Made by a program: the position numbers and the translations under genes. From NCBI GenBank assembly GCA_947650365.1, contig OX393551.1:94276697-94340696 (forward strand): DNA of 64,000 bases, in the 5' to 3' direction. Numbering within the stretch: the stretch's first letter is position 1; each line of letters starts with the position of its first letter. Positions 61,601 through 64,000 of this stretch are shown in pieces. The notes under the pieces are model-generated. The model was given only the letters and a program-made list of their open reading frames with translations, ran no database searches and had not been told where the DNA came from. The stretch comes from Chamaelirium japonicum. Taxonomy: Eukaryota; Streptophyta; Magnoliopsida; Liliales; Melanthiaceae.

Positions 61601-62198
61601 TCTTCTCTCTTTATTTATCTCTCCGTTCTCTTCTCTCTTCTTCTCTCTATTCTGTCTTCGTTTCTCGTACCGTTTTCGTGTGACTGGTCGGCTGGGCTCG
61701 ATATGTTCGTGCTGATAACGTGTTATGAGAAGAGAAAAGAGAACAGAGAGATAAATGAAGAGAGAAGATAGAAGTCTTACTCCAGTCCACTCGCCAAGGG
61801 TATTGGTGTGAAGTAAGAAGGAATCTAAATTCCAAAACTCTACTTCTCAATAATATAATTAAATCTCTCCGATCTCTTCTTTCTTTTCCCATGGATTAGG
61901 ATTTTCCATAGATTGTTAAGGCCCAAAGTAAGCATACCCTATAAATCATATACGACCCCTTTAGGGTGAGGCATGTTTGATGGCTCTCTCTTTCTCCTAA
62001 CTCACAATACATTATCAGCACGAACATGTCGAGCCCAGCCGACCAGTCATAAGAAAACGGAGAGAGAAACGAAGACAAAAGAGAGAAGAAAATGGAGAGA
62101 TAAATAAATAGAGAAAAGATAAGAAGTCATGCTCCAGTCCATTCGCCATGGGAATAAGTGTGAAGTAAGAAGGAATCTAAATTCCAAAACTCCACTTC
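61601..62198. repeat. S'-Q' then S-P-Q-S between Y and X
   Basis: Plus TATA box at 61938-61948 (CTATAAATCATATACG). Mirror of 34053-34655. Confidence 0.85.
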
Positions 62199-62312
62199 TC
62201 AATAGTATCATCTCAATGTTATTATGATTATCATATTAAATTTCAAAACTCTCTTTATTTTAATTAAATAATTAATTTAATTAAAAAAATTATAGTAACA
62301 TTATCAGCACGA
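62199..62312 (-). repeat. X element, minus copy 3
   Basis: CAATAGTATCATCTCAATG to ACATTATCAGCACGAAAAG, mirror of 33936-34052. The Q fragment at its end is intact here. Confidence 0.87.
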
Positions 62313-63830
62313 AAAGAGAAAAAGTCCTGCTCCAGTCCATTAGCTACGGGTATAGGTGTAAAGTAAGAAGGAATCTAAATTACAAAACTCTATTTCACAA
62401 TATTTATATGACACCTTTAAGGTGGGGCACATTTGATGGATCTTTCTTTCTTCTACCTCACAACATGTTATCAGCATGAACATGTTGAGCACAGCCTACC
62501 AGTCACAAGAAAACAAAGAGAGATGAAGACAGAAGAGAGAGAAAAAGAGAGAAGAGAAAATGGAGAGAGAAATGAAGACAGAAAAGAGAGAAAAAGAGAG
62601 AAGAGAACGAAAAGATAAACGAAGAGAGAAGAAGTCCTGCTCCAGGCCATTGGCTACGGATATAGGTGTGAAGTAAGAAGGAATCTAAATTCCAATACTC
62701 AACTTCTTAATATTTATACGACCCCTTTAGGGTAGAGCACATTTGACGTCTCTCTCTTTCTCCTATCTCACAATACATTATCAGCATGAACATGTCGAGC
62801 CCAGCCGATCAGTCACAAGAAAACGGAGAGAGAAATAATGGCAGAGGAGAAAGAACATGAAAGAAGAGAACAAAAAAGAAAAGAACGGAGAGATAAACAA
62901 AGACAGAAGAGAGAAGAAGTCCTGCTCTAGTCCATTAACCACGGGTCTAGGTGTGAAGTAAAAAGTAATCTAAATTCCAAAACTACACTTCTCAATAATA
63001 TAATTTACACTCGCTATTCTCTTCTCTCTTTTTCCATGGATTAGGGTTTCCCATAGATTGCTTAGGGCCTAAGTATGCTTACCCTATAAATAATAAATAA
63101 TTTATGACCCCTTTAGGGTGGGGCATGTTTGACGTTCTCTCTTTCTCTTATCTCACAACACGTTATCAGCACGAATATGTCGAGCCCAGCTGACCAGTCG
63201 TAAGAAAACAGAGAGAGAAACGAGGCCAGAAGTGAAGTTTTGGAATTTAGATTCCTTCTTACTTCACACCTATACCCATGGCCAAAGGATTGGAGTAGGA
63301 CTTCTTCTCTCTTCTCTCTTCATTTATCTCTTCATTCTTTTCTCTCTTCTTCTCTTTCTTCTATGGAGTTTTTGAATTTAGATTCCTTCTTACTTCACAC
63401 CTATACCCGTGGTCAATGGACTTGAGCAGGACTTCTTATTTATTGTCTCTTCATTTATCTCTTTGTCCTCTTCTCTCTTTTGTCTTTGTTTTTTTCTCTG
63501 TTTTATTATGACTGGTCGGCTGGGCATGATATGTTCGTGTTGATAATGTGTTGTATGATGGGAGAAATAGAGAGCCGGCACACGTGCCGCACCCTAAAGA
63601 GGTCGTATAAATATTGAGAAGTGGAGTTTTGGAATTTAGATTCCTTTTTACTTCACAGCTATACCCATGGCGAATGGACTGAAGCAGGACTTCTAATCTC
63701 TTATCTCTTCGTTTATCTCTCTGTTCTTTTCTCTATTTTTCTCTCTCTTCTATCTTTATTTCTCTCTTTATTTTCTTGTGACTAGTTGGTTGGGCTCGAT
63801 ATGTTCGTACTGATAATGTGTTATGAGAAG
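62313..63830. repeat. P-Q-S mosaic between X and the truncated Z
   Basis: Plus TATA box at 63081-63091 with telo-box near 63044. From about 63238 the orientation is minus. The empty target of the 721-bp LTR is ACACC at 63266-63270. Confidence 0.84.
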
Positions 63831-64000
63831 AGAGAAGAGAACCTAAATAAAATAATATAAATATCTCTAGTTTTAATAATTAAATAGAAGTCTGTTATTA
63901 TCTTCTTTCTCTTTTGTAGAGTTTTGGAATTTAGATTACTTATTACTTCACACTTATACCCGTGGCCAATGGATTGGAGCAGGACTTCTTATATCTTCTC
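63831..64000 (-). repeat. Z element, minus copy 3, cut by window end
   Basis: AGAACCTAAATAAAATAAT and AATTAAATAGAAGTCTG as in the other Z copies. It mirrors 31550-31715. Confidence 0.83.

Larger units (their letters stand above)
48560..64000 (-). repeat. Right arm of the giant inverted duplication
   Basis: Reverse-complement partner of 31540-45770. The landmark order is mirrored: AT tract 54415-55367, Y 56086-56268, X 56889-57005, Z 58481-58890, AT 59885-60788, Y 61421-61600, X 62199-62312, then the start of Z at 63831. The two arms are colinear except for one solo LTR in each and small indels. They differ by many scattered substitutions, so this is an old event and not a recent assembly artefact with identical arms. 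It continues past the end of the window. Confidence 0.9.
58891..64000 (-). repeat. Higher-order repeat unit R1 (inverted, truncated by window end)
   Basis: Mirror of unit L1, with doubled TATA modules at 59739 and 59798, AT tract 59885-60788, Y 61421-61600, X 62199-62312 and the beginning of Z from 63831. The position that carries a solo LTR in L1 is empty here, at 63266-63270. Confidence 0.83.

Noticed and set aside
1..64000. CRISPR array, operon or other prokaryotic system
   Set aside because: The repeats are diverged, of variable spacing and in both orientations. There are no coding genes, and the promoters are of eukaryotic type.
1..64000. Centromeric satellite
   Set aside because: There is no short, regular, head-to-tail monomer. 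Nested inverted structure and solo LTRs fit pericentromeric or other heterochromatin, but location cannot be inferred from the sequence.
31540..64000. Inverted duplication as an assembly artefact
   Set aside because: Arms differ by many substitutions and carry independent LTR insertions with target duplications, which an artefactual fold-back would not show. Long-read proof is still lacking.

Overview
The window looks like plant nuclear DNA that is almost entirely repetitive. I found no protein-coding gene, rRNA, tRNA, CRISPR array or prokaryotic feature. The plant assignment rests on several dozen TATA boxes (CCTATAAATAATATACG and variants), many with a plant telo-box (AAACCCTAA) just upstream, and on two LTRs of plant retrotransposon type. 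The species cannot be determined from the sequence. All open frames are under 190 codons, repeat with the repeat modules, and are Leu/Ser/Phe-rich or Arg/Glu/Lys-rich because the DNA has long pyrimidine or purine tracts.

Basic modules. Most of the window is a mosaic of three modules in both orientations. P is promoter-like: telo-box, TTAGGCCCTAAG, TATA box, a GGGTGGGGCACG stretch, and an end at about ACAACA. Q starts GTTATCAGCACGAACATG and ends about GACAGAAG. S is purine-rich and ends with a conserved block running from GGCCACGGGTATAGG to CCAAAACTCCACTTCT. In one orientation the order is P-Q-S-P-Q-S. A short P lacking telo-box and TATA is common. A long P carries up to about 1 kb of almost pure A/T. 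The layout resembles a miniature, non-autonomous LTR retrotransposon amplified in tandem, but that is inference. Primes (S', Q', P') denote the minus-strand orientation.

Higher-order structure. From 31.3 kb on, the mosaic is organised in units of about 5.4 kb carrying four landmarks named here X (AT hairpin), Y (AT block), AT (long AT tract) and Z (block with an AT palindrome). Two units lie in tandem at 31.3-42.3 kb. Two more lie in the opposite orientation from 52.1 kb to the window end. They belong to one large inverted duplication: 31.5-45.8 kb matches 48.6-64.0 kb in reverse complement around an axis near 47.2 kb, with a spacer of about 2.8 kb. The right arm runs off the window. Partial units lie at 16.3-19.0 kb (plus) and 24.2-30.3 kb (minus). 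The first 16 kb is a more scrambled mosaic.

Insertions. A 721-bp solo LTR (32272-32992, minus) sits only in the left arm and a 1939-bp solo LTR (52216-54154, minus) only in the right arm. Each has TG...CA ends and a 5-bp target duplication, and the matching empty site can be read in the other arm. Both insertions therefore came after the inverted duplication.
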